A stretch of 64,000 bases of DNA. Origin: Streptomyces venezuelae ATCC 10712. GTDB lineage: Bacteria > Actinomycetota > Actinomycetes > Streptomycetales > Streptomycetaceae. The notes beneath the pieces are model-generated. The model saw nothing but the letters and a program-made list of their open reading frames with translations. It was not told where the DNA came from and made no database searches. A program made the position numbers and the translations under genes. This document shows positions 50,835 through 58,531 of this stretch, piece after piece. The stretch lies in NCBI RefSeq assembly GCF_008639165.1, contig NZ_CP029197.1, positions 3,162,001 through 3,226,000 on the forward strand, written 5' to 3'. Each line of letters begins with the position of its first letter. The first letter of the stretch is position 1.

Positions 50835-51752
50835 CTACTCCTCCGGAGCCGGGTCCGACGGGTCCGAAGGGTCCGACTGGTCCGTCGGGTCCGTCGTTCC
50901 CACCCGTCCCGTCAGGGCCGCCAGTGAGTTGCGGATGTGGTCCATGTGCGCGTGGATCTCGTCCCGCGCCTCCTCGTGTTCCCGCAGCAGCCGTTCCGTC
51001 TCGCGCTCGACGCGCTCCGCCTTCAGCCTGGCCGCCGCGAGGAGTTCGCCCGCGCGGGCCTCCGCGTCCTCCTGGCCGTGCCGGGTCTCCTCCTCGGTGC
51101 GGGCGAGGGCGCGCCGGGCCTCCGCGAGGCGCTCCTCCGCGTACGCGAAGAGCTCCTCGTGGCGGGCGGCGAGCTCCGCCGCCGTGCCCTCCGCGGTGCG
51201 CTCGGCCTCCTCCCGTACGGCCGTCTGCTCCGCGTGCTGTTCCGCGAGGAGTTCCGCCGCGCGCCGCTCGGTCTCCTCGAAGGCCTCCCGCGCCCGGGAG
51301 CGCTGCTCGTCCGCCTCGCGGGCCGCCTCCGCCGTCAGTTCCCCGGCCCGGGCCCGCGCCGTCTCCAGGGCCGCGCGGGCCGCCGCCTCGGCGGCCGCCC
51401 GGACACCCTCCGCATACGCCCGCGCCGCCTCCGCCGTCTCCCGGCCGGCCGCGTCGGCGGCCTCCGCGAGGGCCTGCGCCTCGGCCTCGGCGGCCCGGAC
51501 GAGGGCCTCGTCCTCCTGCTCGGCCAGCTCCAGGATCTTCCGCGCCCGGTCGCCGAGCGACTCGTACCGCTGCGGCGCGAGCGCCTCGACGGCCGCCCGC
51601 AGCCGGGCCGCCTCGCTCTCCATCTCCTTCGCGAGGACGGTGAGCCGGGCGGCCCGCTCCCAGGCTCCGTCGCGGTCCTCGGAGAGCGCGGCGAGATGGC
51701 GGTCGACCTGTTCGGGGCGGTATCCACGCCCCCGTCCGACAGCGAAACTCAT
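50835..51752 (-). CDS. FilP/DivIVA-like long coiled-coil protein
   Basis: This 305-residue, strongly charged Ala/Glu/Arg-rich protein is almost entirely coiled coil from residue 15 to about 280. It opens with GRGRGYRPEQVDRHLAALSEDRD, which resembles the DivIVA-like N-terminal lipid-binding motif found in Streptomyces FilP and related proteins often called cellulose-binding proteins. The C-terminus is a disordered DPTDQSDPSDP-type tail. The family supplies cytoskeletal or polarity-scaffold functions. A role in hyphal stiffness or septation is inferred from the family only. ATG start at 51752. Confidence 0.75.
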   Translation of the reverse strand: MSFAVGRGRGYRPEQVDRHLAALSEDRDGAWERAARLTVLAKEMESEAARLRAAVEALAPQRYESLGDRARKILELAEQEDEALVRAAEAEAQALAEAADAAGRETAEAARAYAEGVRAAAEAAARAALETARARAGELTAEAAREADEQRSRAREAFEETERRAAELLAEQHAEQTAVREEAERTAEGTAAELAARHEELFAYAEERLAEARRALARTEEETRHGQEDAEARAGELLAAARLKAERVERETERLLREHEEARDEIHAHMDHIRNSLAALTGRVGTTDPTDQSDPSDPSDPAPEE

Positions 51753-51809
51753 CCCCTGGCGCCCCTTCCCTCTGACCTGAACGTCCAGGATGCTTCATCA
51801 GAACGGACA

Positions 51810-51845
51810 AAAGGCGCCCAACGTGCACACACGTCGAGCGCCTTT
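51810..51845 (-). terminator. terminator after the deaminase/SUKH fusion
   Basis: AAAGGCGC (51810-51817) pairs with GCGCCTTT (51838-51845) around an inner ACGT stem, 72 bases beyond the minus-strand stop at 51918. On that strand it is followed by a T-run, so it looks like a genuine intrinsic terminator. Confidence 0.6.
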
Positions 51846-51917
51846 CATCACATTCTGTCCAGCACAGTCTGTCCAGCGGCGCCGCTGGGAAACCCGGCCG
51901 TCCCTCCTCCAGGAGCC

Positions 51918-54815
51918 CTAGAGGAGCCCGTCCCACATCTGCTCCAGGAGCACCGACCACCAGTTCTCCGGCGACGACAGCGCCGCCGGGTCCAGCATCG
52001 CCAGCTGCGCCTGGAAGTCGACCGTCCAGCGGCCCGCCTGCTCGGGGTTGAGCCCGAACCGCAGCCGCCACATCCGGCCGAGCAGCGCCATCGCACGCGT
52101 GAACTCCGGCAGCCCCGTGTTCACGAACTGCGGCGGCACCGACTGCCCGCCCGGACCGGCCTCCACCGGCACCGCCACGATGTGCGCGGTGCCGTACTGG
52201 ACGCACAGCGCCTTGCCGAAGTCCGAGCCGAGCACCAGGTACGAACTCGCGTCCGGCGCCGCCTGGACCTGCCGCTGCGCCGCGAGTTCGGCCAGCGTCG
52301 GCACCACCGGCATGGCCGGCTGCGCCCAGAAGAACGGACCGAAGTCCGCCGGCAGGCCCGCCCACACCAGCGTGCGCGCCACCAGCTCCGGGACGCCCTG
52401 ACGGGACACCGCGCGCTGGTCGAAGCGGAGGACGCCCGGACCGAAGGCCCCGGCCAGCTCCTGCGCGATCGCCTCCGGCGGGACCGGCGGCGCGGGCTGC
52501 ACCTGCGGCAGCGGCGCCCGCACCGGGGCCGGCCGCGCCGGCCCGTCGGCGACCTGGTGCAACTCGCCCTGGTGGGTGAGGAGTTGCCGCATGCCCTGCT
52601 GGCGGCCCGCGTGATCACGACCGTACGGGGCGATGCTGGTGATCCGCGCCTGCGGCCAGGTCTCCCGGATCATCCGGGCGCAGTAACCACCCGGCAGCTC
52701 ACAGGACTCCAGCTCTGTGTGCAGTTCGAGCACCTGCTGCGGCGGCACGTTCATCGCCCGCAGCTCGTGCAGGATCTGCCACTCCGGGTGCGGGGTGCCC
52801 GGCGCCGAACGCCGGATGATCTGCGCCTCGGAGCCGTCGGGCGCGCGGTAGCGCAGCACCGCCTGGTAGCCGGGTCCGACCGTCGGCTGACCCGCCGGCT
52901 GCGGATACCCGTACGCGGGGGGTACGGCCCCGGGCACCGGGCCGGGACCCCCGACCGGGCCGGGTACGGGACCCGGCGCGGGCGGCGGCACGTGACCCCC
53001 GGACACCGGCGGCGGCGGAGCCGGCGGGCCGGGCGGGCCCGGCGGCCTGGGCGCCGTAGGACCGGCCGGACCGGGGTGCGCCAGCATCGTCGCGGCGTGC
53101 TCGATCCCGCCCGCGGGCGTACCGGGCATGCCCGGCGGCGGCGGGGGCGGCGGAGGCGCGCCGGGACCGCCCTGGTTCGGGTGCGCCAGCATCGTCGCCG
53201 CGTGGTGCACGGGCTGCTGCGGCGTCGCCGGAGCGGGCGGCGGGCCGGGCGGACCCGGCTGCGCGGGCGGCGCGGGCGGCGGGGGCCCGTCGGGCCCCAG
53301 CTGCGACACCAGCTGCGTGGGGATGTACGCCCCCGCACCCGAAGCACCGGCACCCGCACCGACACCCGGCGCACCGCCCGGAACACCCGGAGCGCCCGGC
53401 GGCGGCGGAGGCGTCGCCGGACCGCGGCCGCTCTTCGGCGGCAGCGCGGCCTTGCTGGTCGCGGCGTCCGCGATGTCCCCGGCACTGCCCGGCGCCGACG
53501 GCGCGGGCGGCGGCGGAGGCAGCGGCGCACCGGCACCGGCCGGAGCGGACACTCCCGCCGGCGGCGGCGCCGCGGGGTCGAGCCGGGGCGCCACGGCGGT
53601 CGGCGGCAGCGCGCTGCCGCCCTTCATCAGGGCGGTCGGCGCGTCGGCACCGATCTGCGGCGGCGGGGTGTCCTCGTCGTCCGTCCCCGACAGCGCCGGC
53701 GCGAACACGGTCGCGGGCAGCGGCACCGCCCCGTCCACACCACCGGAACTCGCGTTGGCGTCGGCCCAGGGGCTGGGCGCCGGCGCGGGCGTGGCCCCGG
53801 CCGGGGGCATGGGCGCCGGGGCCGGTGGCGGTACGGGCGTCGGGGCCGGCGTCGGTACGGGCATCGGGGCCGGCGTCGGTACGGACGCGGGGGCCGGCGT
53901 CGACACGGGCGCCGGCCCAGGCGGAGCCGGCGGAACCACCGGAGCCGAAGCCGGGGTCGAGGCCGGGGCCGGGGTCGAGGCCGAAGCCCCGCCCGGAGCC
54001 GAGGCCTGAGCCTGAGCCGAAGCCGGGGCCGGAGCCGAGGTCGAAGCCGAGGCAGGGGCCGCACCCGGAGCCGAAGCCGAACCCGGGACCGAACCCGGGA
54101 CCGAAGCCGAACCCGGGACCGGAGCCGAGGCCTGAGCCTGAGCCGAAGCCGAAGCCGAACCCGAACCCCCGACCCCACCCCCCGCCGAACCCGCAGACCC
54201 CGTCGAGGCCGAGGCCGGCGCCCCGCCGCTCCCCGCCGTCTCCGCCGGAACCCCGTCCATCGCCGTCGGCTCGTACGCCACGGCGCCCGCGCCCACCGGC
54301 ACCCCCGCGCCCTCCGACGCCGACGACGACGAGGCCACCGACACCGACGGCCGTACCTCCGCCGCCGCCACCGGCTCCGACGCGTCGTCCGTCGAGGACG
54401 ACGAACCCACGCTCTCCTGCGAGGCGTTGGGCTGCCGCGGCAGACCGATCTTGTCCGCCGCCTCCTGCAGCCACTCCGGCGGACTCAGCAGGAACGACGT
54501 CTGGTTCAGATCGATCCGGGCCGCCGGAACGGCCGCCTGCGCGGGAACCTCCTCCGACGTCCCGTACTCCTCCTCGTACCGGCGGATCACCTCACCCACC
54601 GGCAGCCCCGGCCACAGCGTCGCCTCGCCGCTGTCCCGGGCGATCACCAGCCGCTGACGCCCGCCGTCCGACGTCGGACCGCCCTCGCGGTCCTCAGCCC
54701 ACACCACGAAGCCCAGCTCGAACTCCCGCACCCGCACCTCGCGGTGCTGATACGCCGGCAGGTCGCCGTTGATCCATTCCTCGGCGCGCTCCTGCGCCTG
54801 CGCGAACGTCACCAC
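51918..54815 (-). CDS. Imm35-like / deaminase / SUKH-4 fusion protein
   Basis: This 965-residue protein has no signal peptide. Residues 1-70 (FAQAQERAEEWINGDLPAY, FELGFVVWAE) resemble immunity protein 35 (YrhB-like). A very long Pro/Ala/Gly/Ser linker occupies about residues 120-640. Residues 650-740 carry a candidate nucleotide/nucleic-acid deaminase of the XOO_2897-like group: H676-P-E678 as the HxE motif, and C705 and C712 in ELESCELPGGYC as the second zinc pair. The C-terminal 200 residues (LVARTLVWAGLPADFGPFFW, then SPENWWSVLLEQMW at the end) look like a SUKH-4 immunity fold. A toxin-type domain thus sits between two immunity-type domains. GTG 54815 (or 54812) begins 8 bases after the stop of the HNH/SUKH gene, so both are cotranscribed. 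Confidence 0.75.
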   Translation of the reverse strand: MVTFAQAQERAEEWINGDLPAYQHREVRVREFELGFVVWAEDREGGPTSDGGRQRLVIARDSGEATLWPGLPVGEVIRRYEEEYGTSEEVPAQAAVPAARIDLNQTSFLLSPPEWLQEAADKIGLPRQPNASQESVGSSSSTDDASEPVAAAEVRPSVSVASSSSASEGAGVPVGAGAVAYEPTAMDGVPAETAGSGGAPASASTGSAGSAGGGVGGSGSASASAQAQASAPVPGSASVPGSVPGSASAPGAAPASASTSAPAPASAQAQASAPGGASASTPAPASTPASAPVVPPAPPGPAPVSTPAPASVPTPAPMPVPTPAPTPVPPPAPAPMPPAGATPAPAPSPWADANASSGGVDGAVPLPATVFAPALSGTDDEDTPPPQIGADAPTALMKGGSALPPTAVAPRLDPAAPPPAGVSAPAGAGAPLPPPPPAPSAPGSAGDIADAATSKAALPPKSGRGPATPPPPPGAPGVPGGAPGVGAGAGASGAGAYIPTQLVSQLGPDGPPPPAPPAQPGPPGPPPAPATPQQPVHHAATMLAHPNQGGPGAPPPPPPPPGMPGTPAGGIEHAATMLAHPGPAGPTAPRPPGPPGPPAPPPPVSGGHVPPPAPGPVPGPVGGPGPVPGAVPPAYGYPQPAGQPTVGPGYQAVLRYRAPDGSEAQIIRRSAPGTPHPEWQILHELRAMNVPPQQVLELHTELESCELPGGYCARMIRETWPQARITSIAPYGRDHAGRQQGMRQLLTHQGELHQVADGPARPAPVRAPLPQVQPAPPVPPEAIAQELAGAFGPGVLRFDQRAVSRQGVPELVARTLVWAGLPADFGPFFWAQPAMPVVPTLAELAAQRQVQAAPDASSYLVLGSDFGKALCVQYGTAHIVAVPVEAGPGGQSVPPQFVNTGLPEFTRAMALLGRMWRLRFGLNPEQAGRWTVDFQAQLAMLDPAALSSPENWWSVLLEQMWDGLL

Positions 54816-54822
54816 AGCCCAC

Positions 54823-55821
54823 TCACTCCCCCACCGGGACGACCGGCACCGCACGCGCGAAGCCGCCGTCCACCATCAGGTTCGCCACCGTCTCCAGCTC
54901 CGGCGGATTGCCCGCAAGACGCCGCAGAAACTCGTCGAAGTCCGCACCACAGGGCAGCAGCAGCCGCTCCACCCGCTCGGCCACCGTCCAGCCCGCCGCC
55001 ACCTCGCCGGAGTCCCGCGCGTCGTCGTACGCGCAGAACCACACCGAACCGACCGCCTCGCCGCGCACCTTCAGCGCGATCAGACCGCCCTGGACGAACG
55101 CCACGCCCAGGTAGTCCTTCGTCAGATGGTCCCGGAGGCACTTGTTCACGTACACCAGGTCGTTGACCCCGGCCTCTTCGCGCACCGTGAAGAACGGCTG
55201 GTCGACCAGGAGCCCCAGCTCCGCGTCGAGCGCCGCACCCACCGGGGCGCACCCGCCCGCCGCCCTCAGGAACGAGCGGTACGCCCCCGGAAGCCGGTAG
55301 CCGAGGTCCTCCTCGACCCCCTGCAGCTGCTGCTCCGACACCGACACCAGGCCCTTCGGCAGCCCGAAGTGCGCCGGCCGGGTCTCCTGCAACGGCCGGG
55401 TGCCCCGCTTGGTGTGGTCCACCGCCGCCGTCGCCACCCCGCCGTGATGCCGCAGCAGGGCCTTCACCTCGACCGGCACCAGCTCCATCCGGCGGCTGCG
55501 CGCCACGTGATGCCAGGTCCAGCCGTGCGGCGTCGCCACCGACGGGATCGTGTCCCAGAGCTCATGGCCGGTCGCCGCCATCGCCGCGTTCGCCGAGACG
55601 TAGTCCGTGAGCCGCAGCTCGTCGACGCCGAAACCCTCCGGCGGGTCGGCGATCTCCGCCGCCGCGCGGGCGTACGGCGAGAAGTCCGGGTGACCGAACT
55701 CGTCCACCCGCACCCCTCTCGGGTGACGGGACGCCCGGACCGGATCCGGGAAGTGCACGACCTGCCCGGCATAGGCCGCGTTCGGTGGCGCGGTGTCCTG
55801 CCCGAGCCGACCTGTCGTCAT
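54823..55821 (-). CDS. HNH (WHH-type) nuclease / SUKH (SMI1-KNR4) fusion
   Basis: This 332-residue protein has two parts. Residues 38-130 match the GHH/WHH signature group of HNH/EndoVII toxins: FGHPDFSPYA (42-51), the helix DELRLTDYVSANAA, then WTWHH (H104-H105), MELVP and RHHGG (125-128). Residues 163-305 are a SMI1/KNR4 (SUKH-1) fold with LPGAYRSFLRAAGGCAPVG. The nuclease motif looks intact except that the usual histidine after LVP is displaced. No signal peptide is present. A toxin domain carrying its own immunity-type fold suggests autoinhibition. ATG 55821 has CAGGGGG upstream; GTG 55839 is an alternative. Divergent from the YwqJ-like gene. Confidence 0.75.
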   Translation of the reverse strand: MTTGRLGQDTAPPNAAYAGQVVHFPDPVRASRHPRGVRVDEFGHPDFSPYARAAAEIADPPEGFGVDELRLTDYVSANAAMAATGHELWDTIPSVATPHGWTWHHVARSRRMELVPVEVKALLRHHGGVATAAVDHTKRGTRPLQETRPAHFGLPKGLVSVSEQQLQGVEEDLGYRLPGAYRSFLRAAGGCAPVGAALDAELGLLVDQPFFTVREEAGVNDLVYVNKCLRDHLTKDYLGVAFVQGGLIALKVRGEAVGSVWFCAYDDARDSGEVAAGWTVAERVERLLLPCGADFDEFLRRLAGNPPELETVANLMVDGGFARAVPVVPVGE

Positions 55822-56088
55822 GGCGGTTGCCCCCTGCACTGGCGTCGCTGACTGCTACTACCCGCAGCCGCTGGCTGCTCCTGACTGATGCCGCACAGCC
55901 TATGCGCTGCCACAAGAGCCCGAACCGGCCCGATCCGACGGTGACCAACTGTCACGACGCCATGACAGGTACACCATGATTCCGACACACCGAAGCCGTG
56001 TTTCGCCGCCCCAGCTTCCCCATATGGCTCCCTATTTGGCAGGCTGTCCACGCAACTCGGGGGATTGCAGGAGGGGAAGTACCGCACC
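55822..56088. promoter_or_regulatory. divergent control region of the toxin/immunity cluster
   Basis: This gene-free stretch separates the two arms of the cluster and is visibly more AT-rich than its flanks (CATATGGCTCCCTATTTGGC near 56020). On the minus strand a TAGGCT box at about 55898-55903 follows TTCGGG by 16 bases. On the plus strand no clear promoter pair can be named. Both operons probably start here. Confidence 0.4.
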
Positions 56089-56604
56089 ATGCACGCAGCA
56101 CCGACACCCACACAGGGTGACCCACGCCTCAACTGGAGCAGCAGCGCCGACACCACGCGCGCGCCCTTACTGCGGCAGCGCCGCGACGGCATCCTCCCCA
56201 CCGTCGGGGCCGCCCTGTCCGTGCGCGGCGAGACGACCCTCACGTGCACCGCCGGCCGCGGCGACCGGCCGCCCGCCCTGCACGCCCTCGTCCAGGACTT
56301 CCTTGACACCCTCACCAGCGGTCAGCGCGAACGCTTCACCGGACGCTGTCCCGAGGCGATCCTGCTCTCCCGGCACCTCACCGCCACCGAGAACGCCCGC
56401 TCCAAGCGCGCCCAGCGCAAGCCGCTCACCCACGGCGAGGCCCGCCGCTCCCTGAAGCACGCCAAACTCACCGCCCGCCGCATCCGCGAGGACGGCGACC
56501 CGCTGCACGGCAGCTACGCCGCACCCTGCCGGTCCTGCACCGCGATGCTCGCCCACTTCGGTGTCCGCACCGTCGACCCCACCACGCCTGTCGAGAACGG
56601 CTGA
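56089..56604 (+). CDS. YwqJ-like candidate deaminase
   Basis: This 171-residue protein fits the YwqJ-related nucleic-acid/nucleotide deaminase group: C87-P-E89 in GRCPEAILLSRHL supplies the CxE motif (cysteine in place of histidine, as in this group) and P146-C147-R-S-C150 the PCxxC motif. It has no signal peptide or secretion module and is not joined to a large toxin, so it would act inside the cell. It is 11 bases upstream of the SUKH-3 gene, the expected immunity partner. ATG 56089 is preceded by GAGGGGA at 12 bases; a TTG at 56065 is possible but less convincing. Confidence 0.75.
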   Translation: MHAAPTPTQGDPRLNWSSSADTTRAPLLRQRRDGILPTVGAALSVRGETTLTCTAGRGDRPPALHALVQDFLDTLTSGQRERFTGRCPEAILLSRHLTATENARSKRAQRKPLTHGEARRSLKHAKLTARRIREDGDPLHGSYAAPCRSCTAMLAHFGVRTVDPTTPVENG

Positions 56605-56615
56605 CCGCACCCCCC

Positions 56616-57107
56616 ATGTCCGACCACCTCAGCACCACCCGCTTCCCGGTCAACGTCGACGCCGCCCTCCGCGAGGCCGGCTGGCAGCCCGGCCGCTGGG
56701 ACATCAAGCTCGCCGAAGAATGGGCCGACACCCTGCGCGCCCACGTCTCCCCCGCGGGCCACCGGCACAGCGTGTTCCCCGCGGTCGTCGAGGCGTGGGC
56801 GGAGTTCGGCGGGCTGCGCGTCACCGCGCCCGGCCACGGACGGCAGATAGCTCCCGCCGCCGTCCGCTTCGACCCGCTCGCCGGGCTCCACCTCTCCCGT
56901 ACCCTCGCGGACCTGGGACGGGCCCTGGACACCGAACTCGCGCCGCTCGGCGAAGAGGGCGACCACCAGGCGATCCTCGCGATGGACGTCGAAGGCCGGG
57001 TCTACAGCCTCGACCACGCGGGCGACTGGTACCTCGGCAAGGACATCGACGCGGCGCTCTCGACGCTGATCACCGGAGCGCAGCCACCCCGCCTGACAGC
57101 GGGGTGA
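56616..57107 (+). CDS. SUKH-3 immunity-type protein
   Basis: This 163-residue protein belongs to the SUKH-3 group: FPVNVDAALREAGWQPGRWD at the start, VVEAWAEFGGLRVTAPGHGR in the middle and VYSLDHAGDWYLGKDIDAAL near the end, all characteristic of this Streptomyces family. SUKH folds neutralise toxins, and it directly follows the YwqJ-like deaminase gene, making it the probable antidote. Its last 38 bases overlap the 3' end of the convergent histidine kinase gene. ATG start at 56616. Confidence 0.85.
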   Translation: MSDHLSTTRFPVNVDAALREAGWQPGRWDIKLAEEWADTLRAHVSPAGHRHSVFPAVVEAWAEFGGLRVTAPGHGRQIAPAAVRFDPLAGLHLSRTLADLGRALDTELAPLGEEGDHQAILAMDVEGRVYSLDHAGDWYLGKDIDAALSTLITGAQPPRLTAG

Positions 57108-58416
57108 CCGTCGGCAGCACCGCCGACACCCTGAACCCGCCCGCGTCCGTCGCCCCCGCCACGAACACCCCACCGAGCCGCAGCACCCGCTCCCGCATGC
57201 CGACAAGACCGTTGCCGCCGCTCGGCAGCCGTACGTCCGCGGCGCCGGCGTCCGAAGGGCACGGGCCGTTCTCCACCTGCATGGCCACCTCGCCGTCCCG
57301 GTGCGCGAGCCGCACCACGACCTCGGCCCCGGCCGCGTGCTTGTGGACGTTCGTCAGGGCCTCCTGCACGACCCGGTAGGCCGTCCGCTCCACCTCGGGC
57401 GGATGAGCCCGCGCATCGCCCAGGACGACGAGCTCCACGACGGCCCCCGCGAGCCGGGACTGCTCGCACAGGTCCTCCAGCGCGTCCAGACACGGCCCGT
57501 CGTCGGCGGCGGCCTCGGCGGCGGCGGCGGCCGCCCGGCCCACGGCGGCCAGCGGCACCGGCGCGGGAGCCGCCGGGACGGCGTCCTCCCGCAGCACCCC
57601 CAGCATCTCCCGCAGCTCGGTCAGCGCCTGCCGCCCCATGTCACCCACCAGCGCCGCGTTCTTCACCGCCTTCTGCGGGTCCTTCAGCGCCACCGCCTGG
57701 AGCGCCGCCGCGTGCACCACCATCAGCGACACCCGGTGCGCCACCACGTCGTGCATCTCCCGGGCGATCCGGGTCCGCTCCTCCTGCCGGGCCCACTGCG
57801 CCCGCTGCTCGGCCCGGTCGGCGAGCAGCGACAGCTCCTGCTCCAGACTGTCCGCCCGCTCCCGCAGGCTCTCCATGAGCCGGCGGCGCGCCCCTATGTA
57901 GAGGCCGAAGAGCAGCGGCGGCGCGTTGAGCCCGAGGGTCATGAAGACGGCGACGACCGGCACGTACCAGCCGCTGGGGTCGATGTCGGGCTCGCCGACG
58001 TCGGCGTGGGCGATGTCCTGCCGCATCCGGACGACGGTCACGACGAACACGGCGAGCGTCGACATGCCGGCGAGCAGGGCGGTGATCCGCCGGGGCACCT
58101 CGGAGGCGGCGAGCGAGTACAGCCCGACGATCCCCATGAGGAAGCCCATCTCGGCGGGGGTCACGGCGATGGAGACGAGCACCACGACGATGGGCCACCG
58201 CCGGCGCACCAGCAGCACGGACCCGACGGCCAGCCCGAACAGGACGCCCAGCGGGACGGGCAGCGAGGCCTGCTCGGCGGACCCGACCCCTTCGAGCGCG
58301 CACTCGACGGCGGAGACGAGGGCGAGCCCCCCGTCGAGGACGGCACCCCGCCGTCTCCCCCACCACCACCAATTCCCGACGCGGTCGGCGTCCCGTTCTG
58401 CCCCCGTTGTGGTCAT
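57070..58416 (-). CDS. orphan sensor histidine kinase, NarL/DesK type
   Basis: This 448-residue membrane kinase has five or six hydrophobic segments (residues 26-172), a coiled linker, a HisKA_3 dimerisation helix with the phosphoaccepting H222 in REMHDVVAHR, and a HATPase domain with the N-box EALTNVHKHA and G-box GNGLVGMRERV. This architecture normally partners a NarL/LuxR-type response regulator encoded next door, but none is adjacent on either side. ATG 58416 is chosen; upstream frame has no support. Its 3' end overlaps the SUKH-3 gene by 38 bases in convergent orientation. Confidence 0.88.
   Translation of the reverse strand: MTTTGAERDADRVGNWWWWGRRRGAVLDGGLALVSAVECALEGVGSAEQASLPVPLGVLFGLAVGSVLLVRRRWPIVVVLVSIAVTPAEMGFLMGIVGLYSLAASEVPRRITALLAGMSTLAVFVVTVVRMRQDIAHADVGEPDIDPSGWYVPVVAVFMTLGLNAPPLLFGLYIGARRRLMESLRERADSLEQELSLLADRAEQRAQWARQEERTRIAREMHDVVAHRVSLMVVHAAALQAVALKDPQKAVKNAALVGDMGRQALTELREMLGVLREDAVPAAPAPVPLAAVGRAAAAAAEAAADDGPCLDALEDLCEQSRLAGAVVELVVLGDARAHPPEVERTAYRVVQEALTNVHKHAAGAEVVVRLAHRDGEVAMQVENGPCPSDAGAADVRLPSGGNGLVGMRERVLRLGGVFVAGATDAGGFRVSAVLPTVTPLSGGVAALR
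57085..57106. terminator. hairpin inside the convergent gene overlap
   Basis: CACCCCGC and GCGGGGTG form a perfect 8-bp stem with a 6-base loop that spans the end of both the SUKH-3 and the histidine kinase coding sequences, so it could terminate both transcripts. Confidence 0.5.
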
Positions 58417-58497
58417 ACCCACCACCCTACGGGCGCGCCCCGACGTCAACGCCGTGGACGCCAGTCCCTCGAACTGTTGAATCGTCCAGGTTTTCGA

Positions 58498-58520
58498 TCC
58501 GGACGTCCGCATTCCGGACG
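58498..58520 (+). promoter_or_regulatory. TCCGGACG direct repeat upstream of an HTH gene
   Basis: TCCGGACG occurs at 58498-58505 and 58513-58520; the first is part of the palindrome CGGACGTCCG (58500-58509). They lie 12-34 bases before the ATG of the 58532 gene, where the encoded HTH protein could bind to control itself. Confidence 0.3.
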
Positions 58521-58531
58521 ACGGTGTTCAC

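Noticed and set aside
50937..55166. Long plus-strand frame across the coiled-coil and SUKH-4 genes
   Set aside because: Arg/Pro-rich antisense of repetitive genes without start or domain support.
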